NCBI RefSeq assembly: GCF_016097405.1
Contig: NZ_JAEHGD010000002.1
Location: 507,876 to 571,875, forward strand
Reading direction: 5' to 3'
DNA from: a methane-oxidizing endosymbiont of Gigantopelta aegis
GTDB taxonomy: Bacteria; Pseudomonadota; Gammaproteobacteria; Methylococcales; Methylomonadaceae
DNA: 64,000 nucleotides
Shown: piece after piece, positions 41,642-51,200 of the stretch
Layout: every line of letters starts with the position of its first letter
How positions within the stretch are numbered: the stretch's first letter is position 1
Made by a program: the position numbers and the translations under genes
Notes under the pieces: generated by a model
Database searches by the model: none
Told to the model about the DNA's origin: nothing
What the model saw: only the letters and a program-made list of their open reading frames with translations

Positions 41642-42170
41642 AGATTTTGTGATTTATGATGCAGACAGAGAATTTTACGCCAAAGTGTTTCCCGGCTCGG
41701 TAAGTCCGAAAGATTTGATGAGAATTCGTTACATGGGGCCGGATGACCTTGATGCGGTGCTGGAAATTGAAGGCAAAAATTACAATTATCCGTGGACAGA
41801 AGCTATTTTTAAAGATTGTTTAAATGCTTCAAATTATACCTGCTGGGTAATCGAAGACCAGAACCAGAAGGTAATCGGATATTGTATTATTTCAATAGCG
41901 GCCGCTGAAGCACATATCATGAATGTCTGTGTTGACCCTGACGCGCAAGGCTTAGGGGCCGGTCGAAAGATGCTAGAGCATATGATTAAATATGTGCGAG
42001 GGAAGGCGCAAACGATTTTTCTAGAAGTCAGGCCATCGAACCGGAAGGCTGTTCATTTGTATCAGAGCCTGGGGTTTAATGAGATTGGCATTCGTAAAGA
42101 CTATTATCCTGCCGCACATGGACGGGAGGATGCTGTCATGTTTGCTTTGGAAATCGTGGCGGAAATTTGA
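41616..42170 (+). CDS. rimI: Ribosomal-protein-alanine N-acetyltransferase RimI
   Basis: GNAT acetyltransferase, in E. coli acting on the N-terminal Ala of S18. GNAT fold from MRIRYMGPDDLDAVLEIEGK (about residue 35) with motif A QGLGAGRKML and the C-terminal LEVRPSNRKAVHLYQSLGFN, diagnostic for RimI. The start is uncertain: ATG 41616 (184 residues, inside the preceding gene) or ATG 41718, where the GNAT domain begins. Follows the glycosylase gene as in related genomes. Confidence 0.88.
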   Translation: MRRIWEKVKDFVIYDADREFYAKVFPGSVSPKDLMRIRYMGPDDLDAVLEIEGKNYNYPWTEAIFKDCLNASNYTCWVIEDQNQKVIGYCIISIAAAEAHIMNVCVDPDAQGLGAGRKMLEHMIKYVRGKAQTIFLEVRPSNRKAVHLYQSLGFNEIGIRKDYYPAAHGREDAVMFALEIVAEI

Positions 42171-42173
42171 GTG

Positions 42174-42210
42174 TAAAAAAACTCCCAAAGCTAAATGGCT
42201 TTGTGGGAGT
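42174..42210 (-). terminator. Intrinsic terminator of the minus-strand small gene
   Basis: Reading the minus strand, ACTCCC and CAAAGC pair with GCTTTG and GGGAGT, followed by seven T. Lies 54 bases beyond the stop of the small gene at 42264-42422. Confidence 0.85.
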
Positions 42211-42217
42211 GTGAGAT

Positions 42218-42242
42218 AAGCAGCCCATGCTGCTTTATTTTT
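42218..42242 (+). terminator. Intrinsic terminator after rimI
   Basis: AAGCAGC-CCAT-GCTGCTT followed by TATTTTT on the plus strand; the convergent arrangement with the minus-strand terminator separates rimI from the small gene. Confidence 0.8.
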
Positions 42243-42263
42243 ACACAGGAGGAAAGGGTGAAT

Positions 42264-42422
42264 TTAAGCTTGTTGTTGTGTTTTGTTGTTTGGATTGATG
42301 TTGCTGAAGATTGCGCAAGCTCCAAACAGAACAGTTGAAATAATGAATGCACCAGAAATGAAGCTAAAAATTCCAGTGACGAATAACAAGCCGTTGATAA
42401 TGTCTTTTTGTAATGTGTTCAT
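42264..42422 (-). CDS. Small hydrophobic membrane protein, 52 residues
   Basis: Not recognised. Starts MNTLQKDIINGLLFVTGIFS after GGAGA (spacing about 7) and ends NNKTQQQA. Residues about 11-40 form one long or two short transmembrane segments including a single Cys (FGACAIFS). It has a near-consensus promoter upstream and its own terminator, so it is very likely expressed as a single-gene unit. Function unknown; could be a small stress or complex-associated membrane protein. Homologues would settle it. Confidence 0.8.
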   Translation of the reverse strand: MNTLQKDIINGLLFVTGIFSFISGAFIISTVLFGACAIFSNINPNNKTQQQA

Positions 42423-42453
42423 AATTTTGTCTCCGTTAATTTAAGATGGGCAT

Positions 42454-42482
42454 AGTATAGTTTTGTGCTGAGTTATTGACAA
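42454..42482 (-). promoter_or_regulatory. Sigma70-type promoter of the small membrane protein gene
   Basis: On the minus strand TTGTCA (42482-42477), 17 bases, TATACT (42459-42454). The ATG follows 31 bases after the -10 box. Confidence 0.82.
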
Positions 42483-42656
42483 TATAGCTAACAGTGCATG
42501 GATTGTTTCTATTTTGTTGACAGTATTTTATGCAAATGTCATTTTTTCTGGCTATTTATCGTTTTACGCTGAGTAGTTATTGGGTTTTTTGTTTAAAATT
42601 GTTTTGCAGGTCGATAAGATAAGTCAGGTTCTTAGGGGGTAGAAGGAGAGTGCGCG

Positions 42657-43151
42657 GTGAGTGAAGAAAGAATTAAGGTTTTATTTGTTTGCATGGGGAA
42701 TATTTGTCGGTCACCAACGGCCGAAGGTGTTTTTCGTGCATTGGTCGAACAGAGACAACTCCAGCATTTGTTTCATATTGACTCGGCAGGAACCCATGCA
42801 TTTCATGTTGGGGAGGAGCCTGATCCTAGAGCGCAGAAAGCGGCTGGAGAAAGGGATTACGATTTAAGTGGAATTCGTGCCAGAAAAGTCATTTATGGCG
42901 ATTTTGAGGATTTTGATCATATTCTGGCGATGGATAATGAAAATTTTGCCATTTTGACTGAAGCCTGCCCGGAGGAACATCTGCATAAAGTCCAATATTT
43001 TATGGATTTTGCACCGCATGTGGGCGAGCGCGATGTCCCCGACCCCTATTATGGCGGTAGCTACGGTTTTGAACGGGTACTCGATATGGTAGAAGAAGCA
43101 TCCATTGGTTTTATCAATCACATTTTGGAGAAACACAGTCATGAAAAATAG
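42657..43151 (+). CDS. Low-molecular-weight protein-tyrosine phosphatase
   Basis: 164 residues, GTG start after AGAAGGAGAG. The P-loop is CMGNICRSPTAEGVF (C-x5-R) at the N-terminus and the general acid lies in DVPDPYYGG near residue 130. Such enzymes act on phosphotyrosine, for example in polysaccharide synthesis, but no tyrosine kinase or polysaccharide genes are adjacent. The stop lies inside the next gene's start. Confidence 0.93.
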   Translation: MSEERIKVLFVCMGNICRSPTAEGVFRALVEQRQLQHLFHIDSAGTHAFHVGEEPDPRAQKAAGERDYDLSGIRARKVIYGDFEDFDHILAMDNENFAILTEACPEEHLHKVQYFMDFAPHVGERDVPDPYYGGSYGFERVLDMVEEASIGFINHILEKHSHEK

Positions 43152-43524
43152 CTATACAAAACTGGCAGCACTACTGATTTTATTGTTATTAACGCCTTTT
43201 GCTCAAGCGCAGGACAAGACTATCAGTCATGTTGTGATTGTCTGGTTAAAGGAGCCTGGTAATGAAGCTATGCGCCAGAAATTTATTGATGCCAGCCAGC
43301 AGTTATCAGGCTTGCCTGGCGTTATCAATCGCCATGTTGGTGTTGTTTTGCCCAGCAAGCGCCAACTGGTGGATGACACCTTTGATGTGGCGGTGACGGT
43401 GACGCTTAAAAATCGCGCGGCATTGAAAGCGTATTTGAATAATCCTAAGCATAAAAAAATTCTGCATGAAAAGATCAAACCTTTGGTTAATCGTACCGTC
43501 ATTTACGATTTTGTAACGCCTTAA
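43141..43524 (+). CDS. Exported Dabb-domain (stress-responsive A/B barrel) protein
   Basis: 127 residues from ATG 43141 after GGAG. Signal peptide about 1-22 (LAALLILLLLTPFAQA, cleavage AQA), then a single Dabb domain (ISHVVIVWLKEPGNEAMRQK to TVIYDFVTP). The start overlaps the phosphatase gene by 11 bases. Function of exported Dabb proteins is not known. Confidence 0.85.
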   Translation: MKNSYTKLAALLILLLLTPFAQAQDKTISHVVIVWLKEPGNEAMRQKFIDASQQLSGLPGVINRHVGVVLPSKRQLVDDTFDVAVTVTLKNRAALKAYLNNPKHKKILHEKIKPLVNRTVIYDFVTP

Positions 43525-43644
43525 ATAGCAGGAAAAACCATGACCATTATCAGCAATACAGTTGATTATCTTGATCAGGATACGCTTTTAGAGGGTTTTT
43601 TTGCCTTTGACGATCAGATTGAAGGACAGCGCCCTGTGGTTTTA

Positions 43645-44769
43645 TACTCTCCGCACATGAAAATAGAGCAAACCATCATGCACCGATAATTTGAAAATTC
43701 TCAGTTAAAAGTGAGCGCAAATTGTCGACATGCTTTTCTGGCTCAGAAAAGAATGTCTCGCAGGCTATTTTGAATTCTTTGAATGTTTCATAATACTGGT
43801 CATATAAGATTTCTTTCTTGAAATATCGCCAGTACCGTTCAATCAAATTAAGATTCGGCGCATACGGCGGTAAAAACACTAATTCAATTCGCGACATTTC
43901 AAGAAATTGTCTGACAGCCTTTGATCGGTAGTAGCGTGCATTATCGCAAATGATGTAAATAGTCCCAGCCTTCGGGTAACGTTCTTCAATCGCCTTACAA
44001 AGATCAATCGTTGCCTCGCCATTGATGGTGTCATAGAAGCGGCAGACAGTATCCAGAGAATCGATATTGACTGCACCGTTGACATTGAGACGTTGACGCC
44101 CGGTATTACTCTGAATCGTGAATTCCACACCACGCTTAATCCAACCACAAGCCATTACAGGATTATGTTGTGGATGAACACCATCCATGAACAATATCAA
44201 GTCTTCGGGCTGCTTGTCTTCCTTTAGTTGTTGATATTTCTCAAGGAACTCCAGTTGGGCTTTTGCATTAGCTTTGCCGGGTATCAGCTTGGGCTTTTTA
44301 TAGACATAACCCAAGCGATGCAGCAAGGCTGTCACACCGCGTTCACTATAGCGAACCTGCCAACGCTCTTTAATGTAAGCTGCAACCGATTTAGCGGTTA
44401 AGTGAAGATTTTTCTGCAGATATTCATCCAACTCGGTCGCTTCTGAAACCGATAAGAAACTGGCACTTCCAACATGCTGAGTTTGTAGGAGTTTAGCAAG
44501 ACCACCTTTCTTATATTTTCGATAGTAGGTACGGATTGTATTGCGGTCAATGAGAAGTGCTTCGGCAACGTTTGTTGCTGACCAGCCTGAACCTAAAAAG
44601 AATGATGGCTTTAACTCGGTCTGCATCACGTTTTTCTCGAAGCTCACCATGGCTTCGCGCAAATCGGCTAATTCAGTCTCTGGAAGGGTGTAATTCGACA
44701 TGGCCTTATTTTATATATTTCACTCCATTACGTCATCTTTTTATGCTAAATTCTCATTTGCGAAGAGTA
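43645..44769 (-). mobile_element. IS630-family element, copy 2
   Basis: 1125 bp, same ends as copy 1, target TA at 43643-43644 and 44770-44771. Differs from copy 1 by a few single-base indels. Inserted in the dienelactone hydrolase gene. Confidence 0.95.
43676..44701 (-). CDS. IS630-family transposase, copy 2
   Basis: 341 residues, one open frame. HTH SATNVAEALLIDRNTIRTYY, second HTH-like part (LTAKSVAAYIKERWQVRYS), DDE residues in FMDGVHPQHN, YIICDNARYYRSK and LNLIERYWRYF. Residues about 18-36 (MVSFEKNVMQTELKPSFFLG) differ from copy 1 through two compensating indels: a lost G near 44651 and an added A near 44597. This local frame change may impair the protein although the frame is open. Confidence 0.92.
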   Translation of the reverse strand: MSNYTLPETELADLREAMVSFEKNVMQTELKPSFFLGSGWSATNVAEALLIDRNTIRTYYRKYKKGGLAKLLQTQHVGSASFLSVSEATELDEYLQKNLHLTAKSVAAYIKERWQVRYSERGVTALLHRLGYVYKKPKLIPGKANAKAQLEFLEKYQQLKEDKQPEDLILFMDGVHPQHNPVMACGWIKRGVEFTIQSNTGRQRLNVNGAVNIDSLDTVCRFYDTINGEATIDLCKAIEERYPKAGTIYIICDNARYYRSKAVRQFLEMSRIELVFLPPYAPNLNLIERYWRYFKKEILYDQYYETFKEFKIACETFFSEPEKHVDNLRSLLTENFQIIGA

Positions 44770-45666
44770 TAATTGCACATGCTTGGGGCGGACGGGATAG
44801 TTTTGTCGAGGGTAAGGCAAAAAACTGGCAGAACTGGGATACCTGGGCTTTGCGTTGGATATGTATGGTAAGGGCGTTTTAGGTTCCGGCCCGGAAGAAA
44901 ACAGTCGCTTAATGCAGCCGTTCATAGAGGATCGGGCGCTGTTACAACAACGTATATTGGCGGCGCTCACGGCAGTCAAACAACTGCCGTGGGCGGATAA
45001 CCATAAAATAGCGGCTATCGGTTTTTGTTTTGGTGGTTTATGCGTATTGGATTTAGCGCGGACCGGCGCCGATATTGCGGGTGTTGTTTCGTTTCATGGT
45101 TTGTTTGTTTTACCGGATAATCTGCCACAACCTGAAATCAAAGCTAAAGTGTTGATTTTACATGGCCATGATGACCCTATGACACCAACCGAACAGGTAT
45201 TAGGCATTCAGGGTGAAATGACCAAAGCGGGAGCCGATTGGCAAATGCATATTTATGGTCAAACTATGCATGCGTTTACCAATCCGGTCGCCAATGATCC
45301 TGGTTTCGGTACCGTTTATCATCCCACTGCCGATAAGCGATCTTGGCAAAGTTTGTTGAATTTTCTGGATGAAATTTTTACAGATTGATTTAACTGTACC
45401 CTTGTGAACACAACAAAAACAGAGATTCTCGCTGAGTTTCCGCAAGGGTGTTTTGAATTAAAACGTTTTCCTTTCCAATCTAGCGATCCATTCCGAGCTT
45501 GGGATGCGGCCGATGAATATCTGCTACATGAGCTGGCCGAGAAGCCTTTGGAGCCATCGGCCCAGCTTACCCTGCTGAATGATACCTTTGGTGCATTGGC
45601 GATAGCCTTGTCTCCGTATCACCCTGTCAGTATTTCGGATTCCTGGTTATCACATCAGGCAACCTG

Positions 45667-46461
45667 TCAAAACTTGCGTAATAACAAGATTGCATTAGGG
45701 GCTGTTGCCATTTCACATAGGTAACCATAAAAGGCGCAAGCCAGAGCGATAGAGCCTTCAAAATTTCGTTTGAGTTTGTCATATCGCGTGGCGATCGCTC
45801 TGAAATGCTTAAGTCTTGCAAACACATTTTCAACGAGATGGCGATATTTGTAGAGACACCAATCCATTTCATCATTTCCCCGAGTTGAATTCTTTTTTCT
45901 TGGGATAACAGGAACAGCCCCTTTGTCTTTAATTTGAAGACGTAATGCTTCACTGTCATAGCCTCTGTCAGCAACTATATAGTCACCTTTTGGGAGCTCT
46001 GCAACTAATTTCGGTGCTTCTTTACAGTCATGAACTTCGCCGCCTGTCACTGAGAAATGAATAGGAAGACCACAGGCATCAACGGCCATATGAATTTTAC
46101 TGGTGTTCCCGGCGACAGATTTCCCTATCGCTGTTTCTTGTTCACAGGCCGCACCACTACTATGCTGATGTGCTTTCACAATACTCCCATCAATAAATTC
46201 CCATTCCAGGTCTGGATCAACAACCAAGGCGTTAAAAATACCCATCAGTTTTTCTTTACGAGACCAGTCATTGAATCGTTTATATACCGCATTCAATTAC
46301 CAAAAAGCCGTGGGTAAATCTCTCCAGGGACAACCTACTCGCAAGCGATAAAAAATACCTTCGACTGTTTTTCGAAGACAAGGTTTGTCATAAATTCCCA
46401 TTTTCAACATAATTATCTTCAGTTTCTCCCAAAGTTCATCCGTAAGCAGTTGTCGCGGCAT
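45667..46461 (-). pseudogene. IS5-family transposase, copy 2, frameshifted
   Basis: ATG at 46461. Two small indels near 46295-46310 (TTCAATTACCAAAAAGCC against TTCCAATTACCAAAAGCC in copy 3) disturb the GNWNAVYKRF region; the frame downstream is intact and reads through the IS end into rlmG sequence. DDE residues present (DGSIVKAHQH, VADRGYDSE, YRHLVENVFARLKHF). The two indels have opposite sign, so only about five codons are altered, but the shifted stretch contains a stop. Confidence 0.85.
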
Positions 46462-46546
46462 AGTTTGCTTGTTTTTGAGTCAAATAAACAATCTATGTGG
46501 CGGAGTTATTGAATTTCAAGGGGATTTTCAAAACGGCAACAGCCCC
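45698..46546 (-). mobile_element. IS5-family (IS427-like) element, copy 2
   Basis: 849 bp, ends GGGGCTGTTGCC and GGCAACAGCCCC, TA at 45696-45697 and 46547-46548. Inserted in the first third of rlmG. Confidence 0.95.
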
Positions 46547-47378
46547 TAGAGCAAGTTACGCTGTTGGGCAGTCTGGAAAAGCCGGAAAACGCGATCGATG
46601 TTTTGTTGATTAAAATTCCTAAAACGTTGGCTTTACTGGAACATCAACTGCTTGAATTGCGGCCGCTACTTAAGCCTTCAACCCGTATTATCGCCGCAGG
46701 GATGGTTAAAAATCTGCCTAAAACAGTTTTTAAGCTGTTTCAGCGTGTGATAGGGCCGACGACGACATCGTTAGCGCGCAAGAAAGCGCGTCTGATTTAT
46801 GTTTCACCTGATTTAGCTAAAAGTACGCCAAAAAATCCTTATCCTAGTCAGTATGTTTTGGAGAATAGCAACCTGGTGCTGCGTAATCATGCCAATGTTT
46901 TTTCCAGGGAGCGGTTGGATATTGGTGCACGCTTTATGTTGCAGCATTTACCGGTTAACCCGCGCTACCGCCAAGTGGTTGACTTAGGCTGCGGTAATGG
47001 TGTGTTGGGTTTAATGTTTGCGCGGCAAAACCCGGTGGCTCATATTCAGTTTGTCGATGAATCCTTTATGGCGCTGGATTCGGCTAGAATGAATTTTGAG
47101 CAGGCATTTGGCGTCAGTCGACGCGCCGATTTCATTGCTACGGATTGTTTAAGCGGAATTGCCGAAAACAGTGCCGATCTGATTCTGTGTAATCCACCTT
47201 TTCATCAGCAGCATGCAGTCGGCGATCATATTGCCCGGCGCATGTTCCGGCAGGCTAAAAAGTGTTAAAGCCGGGCGCAGATTTAATTATCATCGGTAAT
47301 CGCCACTTGGGCTATCATGTTGTGCTGAAGCGTTTGTTCGGGCATTGTACAACCCTTGCAGCGAATAGAAAGTTTGTA

Positions 47379-48229
47379 GGGGCTGTTGCCGTTTTGAAAA
47401 TCCCCCTTGAAATTCAATAACTCCGCCACATAGATTGTTTATTTTGACTCAAAAACAAGCAAACTATGCCGCGACAACTGCTTACGGATGAACTTTGGGA
47501 GAAACTGAAGATAATTATGTTGAAAATGGGAATTTATGACAAACCTTGTCTTCGAAAAACAGTCGAAGGTATTTTTTATCGCTTGCGAGTAGGTTGTCCC
47601 TGGAGAGATTTACCCACGGCTTTTGGTAATTGGAATGCGGTATATAAACGATTCAATGACTGGTCTCGTAAAGAAAAACTGATGGGTATTTTTAACGCCC
47701 TGGTTGTTGATCCAGACCTGGAATGGGAATTTATTGATGGGAGTATTGTGAAAGCACATCAGCATAATAGTGGTGCGGCCTGTGAACAAGAAACAGCGAT
47801 AGGGAAATCTGTCGCCGGGAACACCAGTAAAATTCATATGGCCGTTGATGCCTGTGGTCTTCCTATTCATTTCTCAGTGACAGGCGGCGAAGTTCATGAC
47901 TGTAAAGAAGCACCGAAATTAGTTGCAGAGCTCCCAAAAGGTGACTATATAGTTGCTGACAGAGGCTATGACAGTGAAGCATTACGTCTTCAAATTAAAG
48001 ACAAAGGGGCTGTTCCTGTTATCCCAAGAAAAAAGAATTCAACTCGGGGAAATGATGAAATGGATTGGTGTCTCTACAAATATCGCCATCTCGTTGAAAA
48101 TGTGTTTGCAAGACTTAAGCATTTCAGAGCGATCGCCACGCGATATGACAAACTCAAACGAAATTTTGAAGGCTCTATCGCTCTGGCTTGCGCCTTTTAT
48201 GGTTACCTATGTGAAATGGCAACAGCCCC
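47379..48229 (+). mobile_element. IS5-family (IS427-like) element, copy 3, complete
   Basis: 851 bp, ends GGGGCTGTTGCC and GGCAACAGCCCC, TA at 47377-47378 and 48230-48231. Most intact copy of the window and the reference for the others. Inserted seven codons before the end of rlmG. Confidence 0.96.
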
Positions 48230-48245
48230 TAATCTTAAAGGTTAG
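47466..48245 (+). CDS. IS5-family transposase, copy 3
   Basis: 259 residues, one open frame: MPRQLLTDELWEKLKIIMLK, GCPWRDLPTAFGNWN, DGSIVKAHQH (Asp), VADRGYDSEALR (Asp), YRHLVENVFARLKHFRAIAT (Glu). The coding frame runs through the right IS end and takes its stop from flanking rlmG DNA (last residues NLKG). A six-A run at the PRKKNST position, variable among copies, resembles sites used for frameshifting in this group; here the frame is open without it. Probably the source of active transposase. Confidence 0.93.
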   Translation: MPRQLLTDELWEKLKIIMLKMGIYDKPCLRKTVEGIFYRLRVGCPWRDLPTAFGNWNAVYKRFNDWSRKEKLMGIFNALVVDPDLEWEFIDGSIVKAHQHNSGAACEQETAIGKSVAGNTSKIHMAVDACGLPIHFSVTGGEVHDCKEAPKLVAELPKGDYIVADRGYDSEALRLQIKDKGAVPVIPRKKNSTRGNDEMDWCLYKYRHLVENVFARLKHFRAIATRYDKLKRNFEGSIALACAFYGYLCEMATAPNLKG

Positions 48246-48275
48246 CCGCTAAGGTTAAGTGACGCATATTGCGTC

Positions 48276-51200
48276 ATGCCGCACAGGAATCTGATATGGA
48301 AAATCCAGTCAACAAAAAATATTCTTAACCAGCTTTGTCACTATATTGAACAAAAGTCTTCTGCTGACAGTGTTGAAGTCTTAAAAGATTTTGCCCGTCA
48401 GTATTACCAGAATGTCCCTTTCGATGACTTAGAACATATTGCGATTGAAGATTTGTACGGTGCGATGTTGTCGCACTGGAACCTGGCTTTGCAGCGCCAG
48501 CCGGATGAGCTGAAAATCCATATTTACAATCCCACCTTGGAAGACCACAGTTGGCAATCACCCCATACGATTATTGAAATCGTCATTCAGGATATGCCTT
48601 TTCTGTTGCAATCGGTCAGTATGGAAATCAACCGCCAGGGGCTGACCAATCATTTGGTTATTCATCCTGTTTTCAATGTGGTCAGAAACAAACAAGGCGA
48701 ACTATTGCGCCTGGCAGCCGATGATGAGGCGGCAAGTCGGGAAAGCTTTCTGCATTTTGAAATTGACCGACAAACCGATGTGGCCCGTCATGCCTATTTA
48801 AAACAGCGCTTGTCAGCGATATTACGCGATGTGGCTGCAGCCACTGAAGACTGGACGCTATGTGTCAAAAAAATGCAGATGATTATTCAGGAATTAAGCC
48901 AGAAGGGAAATGTTGACCCTGAAGAGATCGCTTTTCTGCAATGGCTCCAGGACAATCATTTTGTATTTTTAGGGTATCGTGAATATCAGTTACAGGAACA
49001 GCCACCGTCTTCAAGGCTATTTATACCAGTCACCGAAACCGGCCTAGGTATTTTGCGTGACAGTATTGCAGACCCCGTTGCTGGGGCCCAAAATTCAATT
49101 TCAGCCGAAGCCTTTAAAAAATCAACGGCCCCAATGTCCTTATCATCACTAAAGCGACTTCACGTTCAACGGTTCATCGCCCGGTATTTATGGATTACAT
49201 CGGGGTTAAACAGTTTAATACTGAAGGACAGCTCGTTGGGGAAAAACGTTTTTTAGGGCTTTATAACTCGTCTGCCTATTTGACAGAATTAAAAGATATT
49301 CCGTTGGTGCGCAATAAAATAAAAACGTCATTCAACGATTCGCCTTTCGACAAGGCTCTCATCAATCCCGCGCCTTGTTGTTTGTATTGCAAACCTTACC
49401 GCGTGATGAAGTGTTGCAGGCAGATGAAGACAGCTTGTATCGCTATGTTTATGGCGTGTTGCAATTGCAGGAACGACAACATGTCAAAGTCTTTTTGCGG
49501 CAGGATTTATATGGTCACTTTGTCTCTTTATTGGTTTTTGTGCCGCGCGAACGTTATCACACAACCTCCAGAAAAAGATTCAGCAAATTCTCAATGAGGT
49601 TTTTCAGGCTAAGCATATCGATTTCAGTGTTCAGTTGTCTGAATCTATTCTGGCGCGCGTGCATTTTATTATTCATACCGATATCGATGAAGAAATTGCG
49701 GTCGATGTTCGCGAAATTGAGCAAAAAATCGTTAATGTCTTGTCCGAATGGATCGATTCTTTAAAACAGGAATTGGTCAGCTATTACGGTGAAGCACGCG
49801 CGAATGCTTTGTATGAAAGTTATAAAGAGGCTTTTTCGGCCGCTTATCGAGACGAAGTATCGGTCAGAACGGCAATATTGGATATTGAAAAACTCGAAAG
49901 TCTGCTCAGCCAGGATTTAGAAGCTAAATCTTTACTCTATAGTCCATTGACCGCGAATAAACATAAGTCCTTACGTTTTAAAATTTTCAGTCGGGGCCAG
50001 GTGTCGCTGTCTAAAAGTCTGCCTATGCTGGAAAACATGGGGGTTCGGGTTTGTGATGAACGACCGTATGAAATTCGTAAAAAAGATGACCCCAAAAGTT
50101 TATGGATTCATGATTTTGGACTGATTATTGATAAGGACTTATCCGCACTTAATCTGGAAAATCTCAAAGCACGCTTTCAAGATGCCTTTGAACAATGCTG
50201 GATAGGGCGAGTTGAAAATGATGGCTTTAACCAATTGGTCTTAAAAGCCAGCGTATCTTGGCAACAGGTCAATATTTTACGCTGTTTTTATTTATATCTG
50301 CGCCAAATCGGGATTACCTTCAGCCAATCGTATATTGAAAAAACATTGGCCGACAATCCAGATGTTGTCCGCCTATTGATTCAATTTTTCAATCAACGTT
50401 TTGATCCGTCGCTTGAGATCGATGCAAACAGTGACGAAGCATTGATTGAAACGATCAATGCAGCGATCGACACCGTGCAGTCATTAGATGAAGACCGTAT
50501 CTTGAGGCGTTACCTTAATCTGTTACTGGCTGCGGTCAGAACCAATTACTTCTGTAATCCGCTCGATGAACAGGGTATTCCGTATTTTTCCATCAAATTT
50601 GATTCAAACAAGGTACAAGATATTCCCAAACCCGTACCGTATGTCGAAATTTTTGTCTATTCGCCGCGTGTCGAAGGTATTCATTTACGCGGTGGACCAA
50701 TTGCACGAGGTGGATTGCGCTGGTCCGATCGGCGTGAGGATTTTCGTACCGAAATTCTGGGCCTGATGAAGGCGCAAATGACCAAAAATGCCGTCATTGT
50801 GCCAACCGGTGCAAAGGGCGGTTTTGTCGTCAAAAAACTCGATGCTCTGACAGCACGGCAACAACGCGAACAGGAGGTCGTGCAGTGTTATCAGATTTTT
50901 ATTCGCGGGCTACTCGATTTAACCGATAACCTAAGAGATGGCACGGCGATCAAGCCCGAAAATGTCAATTGCTATGATGGTGACGATACCTATCTGGTGG
51001 TTGCGGCCGATAAAGGGACCGCCCGATTTTCTGATTATGCTAACGCCTTATCGCTAGAATACCAATTCTGGTTGGGGGATGCTTTTGCTTCAGGAGGCTC
51101 GGTCGGTTATGACCATAAAAAAATGGGCATTACTGCGCGAGGTGCCTGGGAGTCGGTTAAGCACCATTTCACCCATCTGAATATCGATTATGCGAACAAA

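Larger units (their letters stand above)
43540..45388 (+). pseudogene. Dienelactone hydrolase family protein, split by IS630 and frameshifted
   Basis: Alpha/beta hydrolase. N-terminal part MTIISNTVDYLDQDTLLEGF up to RPVVL (43540-43642), then IS630 copy 2, then IAHAWGGRDSFVEGKA from 44772. Removing the IS and one TA restores the frame. After GCAAAAAACTG (about 44815) one A seems missing; adding it joins to LGYLGFALDMYGKGVLG and the catalytic part GFCFGGLCVLDLA (nucleophile Cys), HGHDDPMTP (Asp) and GQTMHAFTNP (His). Intact length would be about 240 residues. Confidence 0.9.
45404..48252 (+). pseudogene. rlmG: 23S rRNA m2G1835 methyltransferase RlmG, split by two IS5-type copies
   Basis: Makes m2G1835 in 23S rRNA. 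GTG start at 45404. Three pieces: 45404-45697 (FPQGCFELKRFPFQSSDPFR), 46547-47378 (SAM-binding VVDLGCGNGVLGLMFARQNP and catalytic LILCNPPFHQQHAVG) and 48230-48252. Removing both IS copies with one TA each gives a continuous end (NRKFV then ILKVSR, stop 48250). A further frame break at AGGCTAAAAAGTG (about 47258) needs one added A. The two clean insertions make loss of function near certain. Confidence 0.92.
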
